Shown: positions 35,729 through 43,941, numbered from the stretch's first letter. The stretch: 64,000 nucleotides of DNA from Flavobacteriaceae bacterium PS02336 (GCA_029960065.1 JASCOF010000002.1:967386-1031385), one strand, 5' to 3'. The notes: generated by a model not told the origin, from the letters alone. Numbers and translations are program-made.

Positions 35729-37051
35729 ATGGATATTAAAAGAGTAGCAATAGACGCTGTTAACGAGACAATTGTAATGAACGTTGTTCATATGGATTAT
35801 AAAGGTCAAGTAGCAAAAAGAATTAACGAAAAAATGCCTTTAGCGCAAGTAAAAGGATTTAGAAAAGGGGCAGTGCCTAAAGATCTTGTTGAAAAACAAT
35901 ACGGAAAAGCTATTAAGCAGGAAGAGATCAAAAAAGTAGTTGATTTGGCTTTAGAGCGTTTTATTCAATCTGAAAGATTAAATCTTTTAGGAACTCCTCT
36001 TGCTAAAGTTAACGAAGATTTTAACTGGGATGCTGAAGAATTAACTTTCGAATACGAAATTGGTTTAGTGCCAAACTTCGAAATTGATCTTGAAGCTAAA
36101 AATAATATCGTAAAATATATTGTTACTGCTGACGATAAATTAATCGACGGACAAGTAGAGCGTATCCAAAAACAATTTGGAAAAGCAATTCCACAAGAAG
36201 TATCTGATGCAAAATCTGACTTAACGGGAACTTTCTCAAGTGAAGAAAACGGAATCAACAATACAACTACAATTTCTGTAGATGCTTTCAGTAAAAAAGC
36301 TCAAAAACAATTCACAGGTAAAAAAGTTGGAGATGTTGTTACAGTAAGCACAAAAGGTTTATTTGAGGACGATCACCAATTAATGGATTACTTAAAAGTA
36401 GGTCACGAAGGTGTTCACGGTTTAGATGTTGAAGTTAACTTTACTATCGAAGCAATTAACGGTTCTGAGCCAGCTGAATTAAACCAAGAATTATTTGATA
36501 AACTTTTTGGTGAAGGAAAAGTAGCTTCTTTAGAAGACTTAAAAGCTAAAATTAAAGAAGATGCTGAAGCACAATTCGCACAGCAAGCAGATCAAAAATT
36601 ATTATTAGATGTTCAAGATTTCTTAATCGAAAACACAAAATTTGATTTACCAGCTGAATTCCTTAAAAAGTGGTTACAAACTGTAGGGGAGAAAAAATTA
36701 ACTGCAGAAGAAGCTGAAGTTGAATACGCAAGATCTGAAAAAGGTTTACGTTTCCAATTGATTGAAGGAAAAGCAATGGCTCAAAGTAATATCCAAATTA
36801 CATTTGATGATTTGAAATCATTTACTTCAGGTGCTATCAGACAACAAATGGCTCAATTTGGACAAACAAACCCAACTGACGAAGAAGTAGAAGGAATCGT
36901 GGCTAGAGTTTTATCTAACCAAGAAGAAGTAAAAAGACTTTCTGAGCAAGTTGTAGCAGCTAAATTGTTAGATTTATTCAAAGAGAAAGCAAATCCAACA
37001 ACTAAAGAAGTTACTTACGAAGAATTTATTGCTGCGTCTTACGGAGAATAA
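35729..37051 (+). CDS. tig: trigger factor
   Basis: A 440-residue ribosome-associated chaperone. The N-terminal ribosome-binding domain has the basic signature VKGFRKGAVPKDLVEKQYG (about residues 40-60) in place of the canonical GFRxGKxP loop. A PPIase-like middle domain follows from about residue 145, and the long helical C-terminal domain from about 250. It is the first of the classic tig-clpP-clpX cluster and is followed by a strong terminator. Confidence 0.94.
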   Translation: MDIKRVAIDAVNETIVMNVVHMDYKGQVAKRINEKMPLAQVKGFRKGAVPKDLVEKQYGKAIKQEEIKKVVDLALERFIQSERLNLLGTPLAKVNEDFNWDAEELTFEYEIGLVPNFEIDLEAKNNIVKYIVTADDKLIDGQVERIQKQFGKAIPQEVSDAKSDLTGTFSSEENGINNTTTISVDAFSKKAQKQFTGKKVGDVVTVSTKGLFEDDHQLMDYLKVGHEGVHGLDVEVNFTIEAINGSEPAELNQELFDKLFGEGKVASLEDLKAKIKEDAEAQFAQQADQKLLLDVQDFLIENTKFDLPAEFLKKWLQTVGEKKLTAEEAEVEYARSEKGLRFQLIEGKAMAQSNIQITFDDLKSFTSGAIRQQMAQFGQTNPTDEEVEGIVARVLSNQEEVKRLSEQVVAAKLLDLFKEKANPTTKEVTYEEFIAASYGE

Positions 37052-37160
37052 ATTTTAGTCTTAAGTCAAAAGTTATAAAGTCAAAAGTTGACGAAAATGT
37101 AGTGAAAGCTCTCTTTTAAAATTTAAGATTTTATTACAGAAACTGAAAGGTAAAAAAAGT

Positions 37161-37168
37161 TATATTTG
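37161..37168 (+). promoter_or_regulatory. orphan -7-like element abutting a terminator
   Basis: TATATTTG matches the consensus; its last G is the first base of the following terminator stem. No gene lies between it and the terminator. Confidence 0.35.
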
Positions 37169-37202
37169 AGCGTCAAAAGATATTTTTGACGCTCTTTTTT
37201 TT
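37168..37202 (+). terminator. intrinsic terminator after tig
   Basis: An 11-bp perfect stem GAGCGTCAAAA/TTTTGACGCTC with a short AT loop is followed by eight T. It is 117 nt past the tig stop. Confidence 0.88.
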
Positions 37203-37330
37203 GTTTTTAAAAGCTTGCTGTTTTTGAATTATTATTTCTTAAATTTCAAATACGAAACTTCTATTATAAAAAGAAGACAAATTGGCATCCTTTATAATTA
37301 GGTATGAACTTTGTTTAATTCGTTTAAGTC

Positions 37331-37365
37331 ACTTTAGACTTTAGACTTTTCAACTTTAAACTAAA
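37331..37365 (+). repeat. ACTTTAG short-period array upstream of clpP (family C)
   Basis: ACTTT recurs at 37331, 37338, 37345 and 37353, that is every 7-8 nt, ending 4 nt before the clpP ATG. The opposite-orientation array at 37057-37090, after tig, has the same units when read on the minus strand. Confidence 0.6.
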
Positions 37366-37368
37366 AAT

Positions 37369-38043
37369 ATGAACTACGGTAAAGAATTTAAAAAATTTGC
37401 TACAAAGCACCAAGGAGTAAACGCAATGTATTACGATAAAATCGTTGCAGCGATGAATCCAACAAACATGACTCCATACATTATCGAAGAGCGTCAGTTG
37501 AACGTTTCTCAATTAGATGTTTTTTCTAGATTGATGATGGACAGAATTATCTTTTTAGGAACAGGTATCGACGATCAAATCGCGAATATCGTTCAGGCTC
37601 AGTTATTGTTTTTAGAAAGTGCTGATGCATCAAAAGATATTCAGATTTATTTAAACTCTCCAGGAGGAAGCGTTTATGCAGGTTTAGGAATTTATGACAC
37701 TATGCAGTACATCAAACCAGACGTAGCAACAATTTGTACAGGAATGGCAGCTTCTATGGGAGCGGTTTTATTGTGTGCAGGAGCTGCAGGAAAACGTTCT
37801 GCATTACCTCATTCAAGAGTAATGATTCACCAGCCATCTGGAGGAGCACAAGGTGTTGCAACAGATATGGAAATCAACTTACGTGAAATGTTGAAGTTGA
37901 AGGATGAATTATACCACATCATTTCGCAACATTCAGGACAAACTTTTGATAAAGTACACAAGGACAGTGAGCGCGATTACTGGATGAAAGCTGATGAGGC
38001 TAAAGAATATGGAATGATCGATGAAGTATTAAGAAGAGGATAA
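37369..38043 (+). CDS. clpP: ATP-dependent Clp protease proteolytic subunit
   Basis: A 224-residue serine peptidase. Catalytic Ser129 lies in GMAASMGA and His154 in RVMIHQPSGG; the Asp is expected in the SERDYWM region. The N-terminal part (MNYGKEFKKFATKHQG) is somewhat longer than in E. coli and may be processed. It forms the barrel degraded-substrate chamber served by ClpX, encoded 166 nt downstream. It sits between short-period arrays on both sides. Confidence 0.95.
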   Translation: MNYGKEFKKFATKHQGVNAMYYDKIVAAMNPTNMTPYIIEERQLNVSQLDVFSRLMMDRIIFLGTGIDDQIANIVQAQLLFLESADASKDIQIYLNSPGGSVYAGLGIYDTMQYIKPDVATICTGMAASMGAVLLCAGAAGKRSALPHSRVMIHQPSGGAQGVATDMEINLREMLKLKDELYHIISQHSGQTFDKVHKDSERDYWMKADEAKEYGMIDEVLRRG

Positions 38044-38054
38044 TTTTTTAAAAG

Positions 38055-38086
38055 ACTCTAAGTTTTTGAGATGCTAAGATTCTAAG
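38055..38086 (-). repeat. 8-bp-period array after clpP (family A, minus orientation)
   Basis: Four 8-nt units ACTCTAAG, TTTTTGAG, ATGCTAAG, ATTCTAAG. Read on the minus strand they become CTTAGAAT, CTTAGCAT, CTCAAAAA, CTTAGAGT, that is the same nATCTYAG family as the array before clpX. Confidence 0.7.
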
Positions 38087-38162
38087 TTTTCTCTTTAACT
38101 TGAAACAAAAAATAAATATTAAGCTGCATAGAATTAAGTTTTTAAGTTTTAATTAAAATAAA

Positions 38163-38202
38163 AAGCTTAGAAACTTAGTATCTTTGCAGCTTAGTAACTT
38201 AA
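38163..38202 (+). repeat. 8-bp-period array before clpX (family A) carrying the -7 box in register
   Basis: Five units AAGCTTAG, AAACTTAG, TATCTTTG, CAGCTTAG, TAACTTAA. The third unit is exactly the -7 promoter octamer. The array ends 7 nt before the clpX ATG. Confidence 0.75.
38179..38186 (+). promoter_or_regulatory. -7 promoter element for clpX
   Basis: TATCTTTG followed by CAGC is a textbook flavobacterial -7 box, 24 nt before the ATG at 38210. No TTG -33 is seen upstream. It is one unit of the tandem 8-nt array. Confidence 0.6.
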
Positions 38203-38209
38203 ATAAAGA

Positions 38210-39442
38210 ATGGCAAAAGTAGTATTAGAATGTTCGTTTTGTGGAAGAAAGAAGCCAGAAACTAATTTATTGATTGCTGGTATCAATGCACATATTTGTG
38301 ATAAATGTATTGAACAGGCACACGGAATTGTATTAGAAGAATTAAAATCTAGTGGAAGCGCGAAACATATTGGGGACTTAATTTTAAAGAAACCAAAAGA
38401 AATTAGAGCTTTCTTAGATCAATATGTTATTGGTCAGGATCAGACTAAAAAAGTGATGTCAGTTGCAGTTTACAATCACTACAAACGTTTAATGCAGCAG
38501 CAATTGGACGATGAAGTTGAGATTGAAAAAAGTAACATCATCATGGTAGGTCAAACGGGAACAGGAAAAACATTGGTTGCAAAAACAATTGCAAAAATGT
38601 TAGACGTTCCTTTGGCTATTGTTGATGCTACGGTATTGACAGAAGCTGGATATGTTGGAGAAGATGTTGAAAGTATTTTAACTCGTTTACTTCAAGCTGC
38701 CGATTATGATGTAGCTAAAGCCGAAAGAGGAATCGTTTTTATTGATGAAATTGATAAAATTGCTCGTAAAAGTGATAATCCATCAATAACACGTGACGTT
38801 TCTGGAGAAGGTGTGCAGCAGGCTTTATTAAAATTATTAGAAGGAACTGTTGTTAACGTACCGCCTAAAGGAGGTCGTAAGCATCCAGACCAAAAATTTG
38901 TTGAGGTAAATACTCAAAACATCTTGTTTATTGCAGGAGGAGCTTTTGATGGTGTTGAGCGTATTATTTCAAAACGTTTAAACCGTCAGGCAGTTGGTTA
39001 TTCGACTTCTAAAAATGTAGATAATATTGATAAAGACAATTTACTGCAATACATTATTCCAAAGGATATTAAAGATTTTGGATTGATTCCGGAGATTATT
39101 GGTCGTCTGCCAGTTTTAACGCATATGGATCCTTTGGATAAAGAAACACTTCGTGCAATTTTGACACAGCCTAAAAATGCATTAATAAAACAATATCAAA
39201 AATTATTCTTAATGGATGATGTTGAGTTTACTATCACAGATGAAGCCCTAGATTTTATTGTAGATAAAGCTTTAGAATATAAATTAGGTGCTCGTGGATT
39301 ACGTTCTTTATGCGAAGCTATTTTAACAGATGCCATGTATGAACTGCCAACTTCAGATGACACAAGTCTGACAATTGACAAAGAATACGCGGAACATACT
39401 TTGAGTAAAAATTTATTGAAGCGTATGGAAATTGCGTCTTAA
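38210..39442 (+). CDS. clpX: ATP-dependent Clp protease ATP-binding subunit ClpX
   Basis: A 410-residue AAA+ unfoldase. The N-terminal zinc-binding domain has cysteines C8, C11, C30 and C33; Walker A GQTGTGKT is at about residues 114-121; Walker B is [10 protein letters not shown]; the pore loop GYVGEDVE and the IGF-type ClpP-contact region follow. It feeds substrates to ClpP. It is transcribed from its own promoter and ends with an intrinsic terminator. Confidence 0.95.
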   Translation: MAKVVLECSFCGRKKPETNLLIAGINAHICDKCIEQAHGIVLEELKSSGSAKHIGDLILKKPKEIRAFLDQYVIGQDQTKKVMSVAVYNHYKRLMQQQLDDEVEIEKSNIIMVGQTGTGKTLVAKTIAKMLDVPLAIVDATVLTEAGYVGEDVESILTRLLQAADYDVAKAERGIVFIDEIDKIARKSDNPSITRDVSGEGVQQALLKLLEGTVVNVPPKGGRKHPDQKFVEVNTQNILFIAGGAFDGVERIISKRLNRQAVGYSTSKNVDNIDKDNLLQYIIPKDIKDFGLIPEIIGRLPVLTHMDPLDKETLRAILTQPKNALIKQYQKLFLMDDVEFTITDEALDFIVDKALEYKLGARGLRSLCEAILTDAMYELPTSDDTSLTIDKEYAEHTLSKNLLKRMEIAS

Positions 39443-39480
39443 ATTATAGAATAACGAACTTTGACAAAGTTTCACCATCA

Positions 39481-39511
39481 AACCTGTTCATTAATTTGAG
39501 CAGGTTTTTTT
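39481..39511 (+). terminator. intrinsic terminator after clpX
   Basis: The stem AACCTGTTC/GAGCAGGTT (one G-U pair) with an 8-nt loop is followed by seven T, 38 nt after the clpX stop. Confidence 0.82.
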
Positions 39512-39560
39512 ATGCTTTTTAATCAAGGTTTTCGTTTCAGATTTTATGTAAATTGCAGCC

Positions 39561-40214
39561 ATGAAAAACATGATTTTTGCAATTGGTTTGATTTCGATTT
39601 TATCTTGTAATCAAAAAGATAATAAAGGAATAGTGATTTCTAAAAATGAAAATAAAAGCGAAATAAGAACAGAAGAAAAACCTCAAATTGAAATCAATTA
39701 TAGCAATTATTATAAAGAAGCTGAGCAATACTGTAAAACAAACAATCTAAATAAGAATAAGTTCATATTGATTGATTTAGGATTACATTCGGGATTAAAA
39801 AGGTTTTTTGTTTACGATTTTAAAAAGAACGAAGTTTCAAAATCCTATATGGTAAGTCATGGTTGCGGCGATAACCAGTGGGGAAGAACTTCATCAAAAG
39901 AAAAACCACAGATTAGTAACGAATTTGATTCGCATTGTTCTTCGGTTGGGAAATATATCGTTTTGGATCGCGGTGTAAGTCAGTGGGGAATTAAAGTCAA
40001 TTATATTTTACAGGGAAAAGACAAAACCAATTCTAATGCTCGAAATCGCGCGATTGTGCTGCACTCTTGGGATGCCATTCCAGAAAATGAAGTTTATCCA
40101 GAAGGAACTCCAGAAGGCTGGGGCTGTCCAGCTGTTTCAAACGAAAGTATGAAAGAAATTGACGAACTTTTGAAAACAAATAAGAAGGTTTTAATGTGGA
40201 TTATTAAGTCCTGA
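39561..40214 (+). CDS. murein L,D-transpeptidase catalytic domain family lipoprotein
   Basis: A 217-residue protein with a lipoprotein-like signal (SILSCNQK, Cys at about residue 14) and a PF13645-type L,D-transpeptidase-like catalytic region. The likely active-site residues are in HSW (about residue 170) and the following PEGWGCPAVS with the nucleophile Cys. It probably acts on peptidoglycan cross-links or attached peptides in the periplasm. It follows clpX at 118 nt with its own weak -7-like box TGTAAATTG. Confidence 0.82.
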   Translation: MKNMIFAIGLISILSCNQKDNKGIVISKNENKSEIRTEEKPQIEINYSNYYKEAEQYCKTNNLNKNKFILIDLGLHSGLKRFFVYDFKKNEVSKSYMVSHGCGDNQWGRTSSKEKPQISNEFDSHCSSVGKYIVLDRGVSQWGIKVNYILQGKDKTNSNARNRAIVLHSWDAIPENEVYPEGTPEGWGCPAVSNESMKEIDELLKTNKKVLMWIIKS

Positions 40215-40259
40215 TTTTTTGGACTTATGAAAATGAAAGTTTCTAATTAGCCATGATCT

Positions 40260-40350
40260 GTAGAGACGCACTGCAGTGCGTCTACGCATGCATATTAAAA
40301 CTTTAGATTGTTTTAAATCAATTTTTAGACGCACTGAAGTGCGTCTCTAC
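40260..40350. repeat. 91-bp element with 25-bp terminal inverted repeats (MITE-like)
   Basis: GTAGAGACGCACTGCAGTGCGTCTA (25 nt, first half written) at 40260-40284 and its reverse complement at 40326-40350 match at 24 of 25 positions. Each arm also contains its own near-palindrome. The right arm includes the stop codon of the GlxA-type regulator. I recall similar palindromes as dispersed repeats in Bacteroidota, but could not search. Confidence 0.78.
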
Positions 40351-41312
40351 TGCACTCTAAATTTTTCTCTGTATTCTATAGGTTTCATTCCGACCATTTT
40401 ATAAAATACTTTCCTAAAAGCCTTTGGATCATTGTAACCGGTTTTTTCGATAATTTCTGAAATCGAAAGTTGGGTTTGTTCCAGATATTTTTTAGAACTT
40501 TCTACTCGTATGTTTTGAAGATATTCAATTGGCGGAATTCCTGTAACCTGTTTAAAACGACGGGTCATGTTTCGGGCACTTGTTGGAATGTCTTTAGTGA
40601 TTTCTTCCAATTTTTCGATGGTATGATATTGGCTTTCAATTTTTTGCTGTAACATGGCAACCAGTGCGTCATTATGCAAATGATTGGGTCTAAAAGTACT
40701 GAAGTAACTTTGTTTGTAACGATTTAAATCGATAGAAAAAATCTTGGCGATGTTGACTGCCATTTCGTTACCGCAAAATTTCTGAACCAAAAGAATCAAT
40801 AAATGGAAAGTTGAGGTAGAACCGCCGCTGGTATATAAACTTCCGTCGGCAGTAAGTGTCTCGTCGGGTTTTAATTTTACCATTGGAAAAGTTTTCGTAA
40901 AAGCACTGCAGGCATCAACATGTGTTGTCGCTAATTTTTCATTTAATAATCCAGAAGCTGCAAACAAAAATGCTCCTGTACAAAAACTTGCCAATTCGGC
41001 TCCGGCTTGATGCTGCTTTTGAAGCCAAGGAATAAAATTTCGATTCTTTTTGATCATTTCACTCATATTGTCGGTCGTAAATGCCGGAATCAAAATGAGA
41101 TCTAGAATAATATCTGAAGTTTCAATAGAATGACTTTCGTATCCAAATAAAGTTCCTTGATCTGGTTGTTCTTTAGATTGAAAAATCATAATATCGAATG
41201 GTTTTTGTGCGAGTGGACTAAGTTTGTTTGTCGTTTCAAAAACTTCTAAAATAGCGGCAATACTTAATAATTTGTAGTCGTGAGGGACGATTAATCCTAA
41301 TTTCTTGCTCAT
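40347..41312 (-). CDS. GlxA-type transcriptional regulator (DJ-1/PfpI domain plus AraC HTH)
   Basis: A 321-residue regulator. Residues 1-190 form a DJ-1/PfpI-like domain (LGLIVPHDYKLLSI, with ELASFCTGAFLFAASG around the conserved Cys). Residues 220-315 form an AraC double helix-turn-helix (SARNMTRRFKQVTGIPPIEYLQ; NDPKAFRKVFYKMVGMKPIEYR). I start at the ATG at 41310-41312 (MSKKLG). It is divergent from the VOC/SRPBCC cluster, which it may control. Its stop codon TAG belongs to the flanking inverted-repeat element. Confidence 0.9.
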   Translation of the reverse strand: MSKKLGLIVPHDYKLLSIAAILEVFETTNKLSPLAQKPFDIMIFQSKEQPDQGTLFGYESHSIETSDIILDLILIPAFTTDNMSEMIKKNRNFIPWLQKQHQAGAELASFCTGAFLFAASGLLNEKLATTHVDACSAFTKTFPMVKLKPDETLTADGSLYTSGGSTSTFHLLILLVQKFCGNEMAVNIAKIFSIDLNRYKQSYFSTFRPNHLHNDALVAMLQQKIESQYHTIEKLEEITKDIPTSARNMTRRFKQVTGIPPIEYLQNIRVESSKKYLEQTQLSISEIIEKTGYNDPKAFRKVFYKMVGMKPIEYREKFRVQ

Positions 41313-41418
41313 GAGGTTTGTGGTTTTAAGAAATTCAGTTTCAAACAAAAATAAGCATTTTGTCTCAAATGACCCTAAAAATGACTTTTATTGGCGTTTT
41401 AAACTAATCTTAAAAAAT

Positions 41419-41426
41419 TAAATTTG
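41419..41426 (+). promoter_or_regulatory. -7 promoter element for the VOC/SRPBCC cluster
   Basis: TAAATTTG, 28 nt before the ATG at 41454, matching the consensus in the divergent spacer with the GlxA-type gene. Confidence 0.5.
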
Positions 41427-41453
41427 TTTTAGTTAATTCGTAATTTTATAAAG

Positions 41454-41864
41454 ATGAAAACAAAAATCTTCTTAAATCTTGCTGTAAAAGATTTAAACAA
41501 GGCAGTGTCTTTTTATAACGGACTTGGTTTTTCGACCAATCCAAAATTCACAAATGAAAAGGGAGCTTGCATAGTTATTGACGAAAATATATTTGTAATG
41601 ATTTTGGTAGAAGAGTTTTATCAAACTTTTACCAAAAAACAAATTTGTGATGCAACTACAACCAGCGAAGTTCTGATTTCTATTTCTTTAGATTCTCGTG
41701 AGCAAGTAGATGAAATGATTGAAAAAGCGGTTAAAGATGGCGGAGTAGATTATATTCCAGCAAAAGATTATGGCTGGATGTATCAAAGAACTTTTTTGGA
41801 TCTAGACGGACATCACTGGGAGGTTTTTTATATGGACGAAAGTCAGATTCCAAATGAGATGTAA
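41454..41864 (+). CDS. VOC family protein (glyoxalase/bleomycin-resistance fold), first
   Basis: A 136-residue protein with the paired beta-alpha-beta-beta-beta fold. The pattern FLNLAVKDLNKAVSFYNGLGFS at the start and TFLDLDGHHWEVFYMD at the end are typical; the His and Glu at DGHHWEV would be metal ligands. The substrate is unknown. It is the first of five genes alternating VOC and SRPBCC types and is a paralog of the third. Confidence 0.83.
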   Translation: MKTKIFLNLAVKDLNKAVSFYNGLGFSTNPKFTNEKGACIVIDENIFVMILVEEFYQTFTKKQICDATTTSEVLISISLDSREQVDEMIEKAVKDGGVDYIPAKDYGWMYQRTFLDLDGHHWEVFYMDESQIPNEM

Positions 41865-41899
41865 AAATTGAACTCAAAATAATTAGTAAAAGATATAAA

Positions 41900-42304
41900 A
41901 TGATAACAATAAAAAGCACCGTAAATGCATCTTTAGATAAAGTTTGGAATTTCTGGAATACACCTGAACATATTACAAAATGGAGTTTTGCTTCGCCAGA
42001 TTGGCACACACCTTACGCGGAAGCTGATTTAAGAGAAGGCGGAAAATTCAAATCGACTATGGCAGCAAAAGACGGAAGCATGAGTTTTGATTTTGAAGGT
42101 GAATTTACTGTAGTAAAACCAAACGAAGCACTTTCGTACGTTATGGCAGACGGAAGAAAAGTTGAAATTACTTTTAATGAAAGAGAAGATGGAGTTGAAA
42201 TTATTGAAAGTTTCGATCCAGAAACTCAAAATCCAGAAGAAATGCAGCGCGCGGGCTGGCAGGCGATTTTAGATAATTTTAAAAATTATGCCGAAAGCAA
42301 TTAA
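41900..42304 (+). CDS. SRPBCC (AHSA1-like) family protein, first
   Basis: A 134-residue START/SRPBCC-fold protein, with the features ITIKSTVNASLDKVWNFWN, ITKWSFASPDWH and EMQRAGWQAILDNFKNYAE of the AHSA1-like group. These proteins bind hydrophobic ligands in a deep pocket. It follows the first VOC gene after 35 nt. A 130-nt gap with a short palindrome separates it from the next VOC gene. Confidence 0.85.
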   Translation: MITIKSTVNASLDKVWNFWNTPEHITKWSFASPDWHTPYAEADLREGGKFKSTMAAKDGSMSFDFEGEFTVVKPNEALSYVMADGRKVEITFNEREDGVEIIESFDPETQNPEEMQRAGWQAILDNFKNYAESN

Positions 42305-42326
42305 TCTCTAAAGTTCAAAGCGGCAA

Positions 42327-42342
42327 TCCCGAAGTTTCGGGA
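42327..42342. repeat. short palindrome TCCCGAAGTTTCGGGA between SRPBCC and VOC genes
   Basis: A 7-bp perfect stem with a 2-nt loop in the 130-nt gap. It has no T run, so it is not an intrinsic terminator. The context around it (AAAGTTCAAAGCGGC, CAAAGGTGCAGAGTC) resembles the short-period repeats elsewhere. Confidence 0.45.
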
Positions 42343-42434
42343 CAAAGGTGCAGAGTCAATTAATAAACTAACTTCTTTTATTTATATGATTTAAAAAATA
42401 ATAACTATCTATCTAACAAAAAAAACAAAAAAAG

Positions 42435-42845
42435 ATGACAAAACAAATATGGTTAAATCTGCCTGTGAAGGACGTGGCAAAAGCGAAGGATTTTTTCTGG
42501 AAGATTGGATTTTCGTTTAATGAACAACACGATACGCCAAGTTCGACTTGTATGGTTGTAGGCGAAAATAATTTTGTAGTAATGCTTTTTGAAGAGATGC
42601 TGTTTTCTAGTTTTTCTCAAAATGGAGTTATTGATACTAATTCCGGCTCAGAAGTTTTAATCTCGATTGATGCTGAAAGCAGAGAAGAAGTAGATGAATT
42701 GGCCGAAAAAGTGAAAGAAGCAGGCGGAACTATTTTTGCTCCTCCAGCAGAAAGTCAAGACTGGATGTACGGTTGCGGATTTGCCGATTTAGACGGTCAT
42801 CGTTGGAATGTTTTATTTATGGACTTTAGTAAATTACCAAATTGA
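42435..42845 (+). CDS. VOC family protein, second
   Basis: A 136-residue paralog of the first VOC protein with the same length and the same landmark positions (IWLNLPVKDVAKAKDFFWKIGFS and GFADLDGHRWNVLFMD). The metal-ligand Glu of the first copy (WEV) is Asn here (WNV), so it may bind metal differently or not at all. It starts a second VOC-SRPBCC pair, 1 nt before the next gene. Confidence 0.83.
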   Translation: MTKQIWLNLPVKDVAKAKDFFWKIGFSFNEQHDTPSSTCMVVGENNFVVMLFEEMLFSSFSQNGVIDTNSGSEVLISIDAESREEVDELAEKVKEAGGTIFAPPAESQDWMYGCGFADLDGHRWNVLFMDFSKLPN

Positions 42846-42846
42846 T

Positions 42847-43287
42847 ATGGAAAAATTAGTATTTAATGTGGATATAAAAGCTTCTAAAGAAAAAATTTGG
42901 AAGGTTTTATGGGATGACCAAACCTATAGAAAGTGGACAAGCGCTTTTGCTGAAGGAAGTCATGCGGAATCGAATTGGAACGAAGGTGATAAAATCTATT
43001 TTTTAGGACCAGGCGGAGCAGATGGAATGAATAGTCTTATTGAGAGAAAAATTCCAAATGAATATATGGCTTTTAAGCATCTTGGAGAAATTAAAGATCA
43101 TAAGGAAGTGCCGCCAAATGAAGAAACAGAAAAATGGAGCGGTGCAATGGAAACGTATAAATTGAATCAAAAAGGCGATGTTGTAGATCTTCAAGTTGAA
43201 GTTGATGTAATCGAAAAACATATTGATTATTTTAAAGACGCCTTTCCAAAAAGCTTAAAAATTGTAAAGGAATTGTCTGAAAAATAG
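42847..43287 (+). CDS. SRPBCC family protein, second
   Basis: A 146-residue SRPBCC-fold protein with the patterns FNVDIKASKEKIWKVLWDD and YRKWTSAFAEGSHAESNWNEGD. I start at the ATG at 42847 (MEKLVFN), next to the VOC stop; an upstream in-frame Met would read into the VOC coding sequence. It is the second lipophilic-ligand binder of the cluster. Confidence 0.83.
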   Translation: MEKLVFNVDIKASKEKIWKVLWDDQTYRKWTSAFAEGSHAESNWNEGDKIYFLGPGGADGMNSLIERKIPNEYMAFKHLGEIKDHKEVPPNEETEKWSGAMETYKLNQKGDVVDLQVEVDVIEKHIDYFKDAFPKSLKIVKELSEK

Positions 43288-43349
43288 ATTCAGTTCTTTT
43301 TATAAAAGAGACATTAACAATTTATAATTAACATTCAACAATTAAAAAA

Positions 43350-43784
43350 ATGGCAGCAATAAATCCATATTTAATGTTTAACGGAACTTGCGAAGAAGCA
43401 TTTCTGTTTTACAAATCAGTTTTTGGCGGCGATTTTCCATATATTGGAAAATATAAAGATGCTCCGGCAGAAGAAGGAGAAGTGCTTTCGGAAGAAGCTC
43501 TGAATCGAATTATGCACGTTTCACTTCCAATTGGAAATACTATTTTAATGGGAAGCGACAGTCATCCAAGATATGGCGATGTCGGTTTTGGAGACAATTT
43601 CTCTATTTCAGTTAATACAGAAAGCAGAGAAGAAGCAGATAAAATTTTTGGCGGACTTTCTGCTGGAGGAAATGTAGAAATGCCCATGAATGATACTTTT
43701 TGGGGATCTTACTTTGGAATGTTTAAAGATAAATTTGGCGTAAACTGGATGGTAAGTTTTGATAAAAATCAGCCAGCAGGATAA
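43350..43784 (+). CDS. VOC family protein, PhnB type
   Basis: A 144-residue protein of the PhnB/3-demethylubiquinone-methyltransferase-like branch of the VOC superfamily (PYLMFNGTCEEAFLFYKSVFGGDFPYI at the start; WGSYFGMFKDKFGVNWMVSFD at the end). Enzyme activity is unknown. It ends the alternating cluster and is followed by a terminator. Confidence 0.85.
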   Translation: MAAINPYLMFNGTCEEAFLFYKSVFGGDFPYIGKYKDAPAEEGEVLSEEALNRIMHVSLPIGNTILMGSDSHPRYGDVGFGDNFSISVNTESREEADKIFGGLSAGGNVEMPMNDTFWGSYFGMFKDKFGVNWMVSFDKNQPAG

Positions 43785-43834
43785 TTTTAAAGTTACGTTA
43801 TTTTAATAGTAGAACATAATTGTTAAATTACTTT

Positions 43835-43860
43835 AAAAAGCACATGAAAATGTGCTTTTT
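43835..43860 (+). terminator. intrinsic terminator after the VOC/SRPBCC cluster
   Basis: AAAAAGCACAT-GAAA-ATGTGCTTTTT is an 11-bp perfect stem with a GAAA loop ending in five T, 50 nt after the PhnB-type stop. Confidence 0.83.
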
Positions 43861-43941
43861 CGTTTCAAAAAAACAAGGATTATTCTTTTTTATCAACTAG
43901 AGATTGCCGATTTTTGTCGCTTCAAAATCAATAGAGATAAA

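Larger units (their letters stand above)
37052..37368. other. 317-nt gap between tig and clpP
   Basis: The gap holds a family C array at its left end (37057-37090, two AAGTCAAAAGTT copies 15 nt apart), a -7-like box at 37161, a strong terminator (37168-37202) and an oppositely oriented ACTTTAG-type array (37331-37365) just before clpP. A box GAACTTTG near 37310, with TTG 21 nt upstream, is a possible clpP promoter with one mismatch. The rest is AT-rich with no other feature seen. Confidence 0.6.

Noticed and set aside
40260..40350. Insertion sequence
   Set aside because: It is too short for a transposase; only a non-autonomous or REP-like element is supported.
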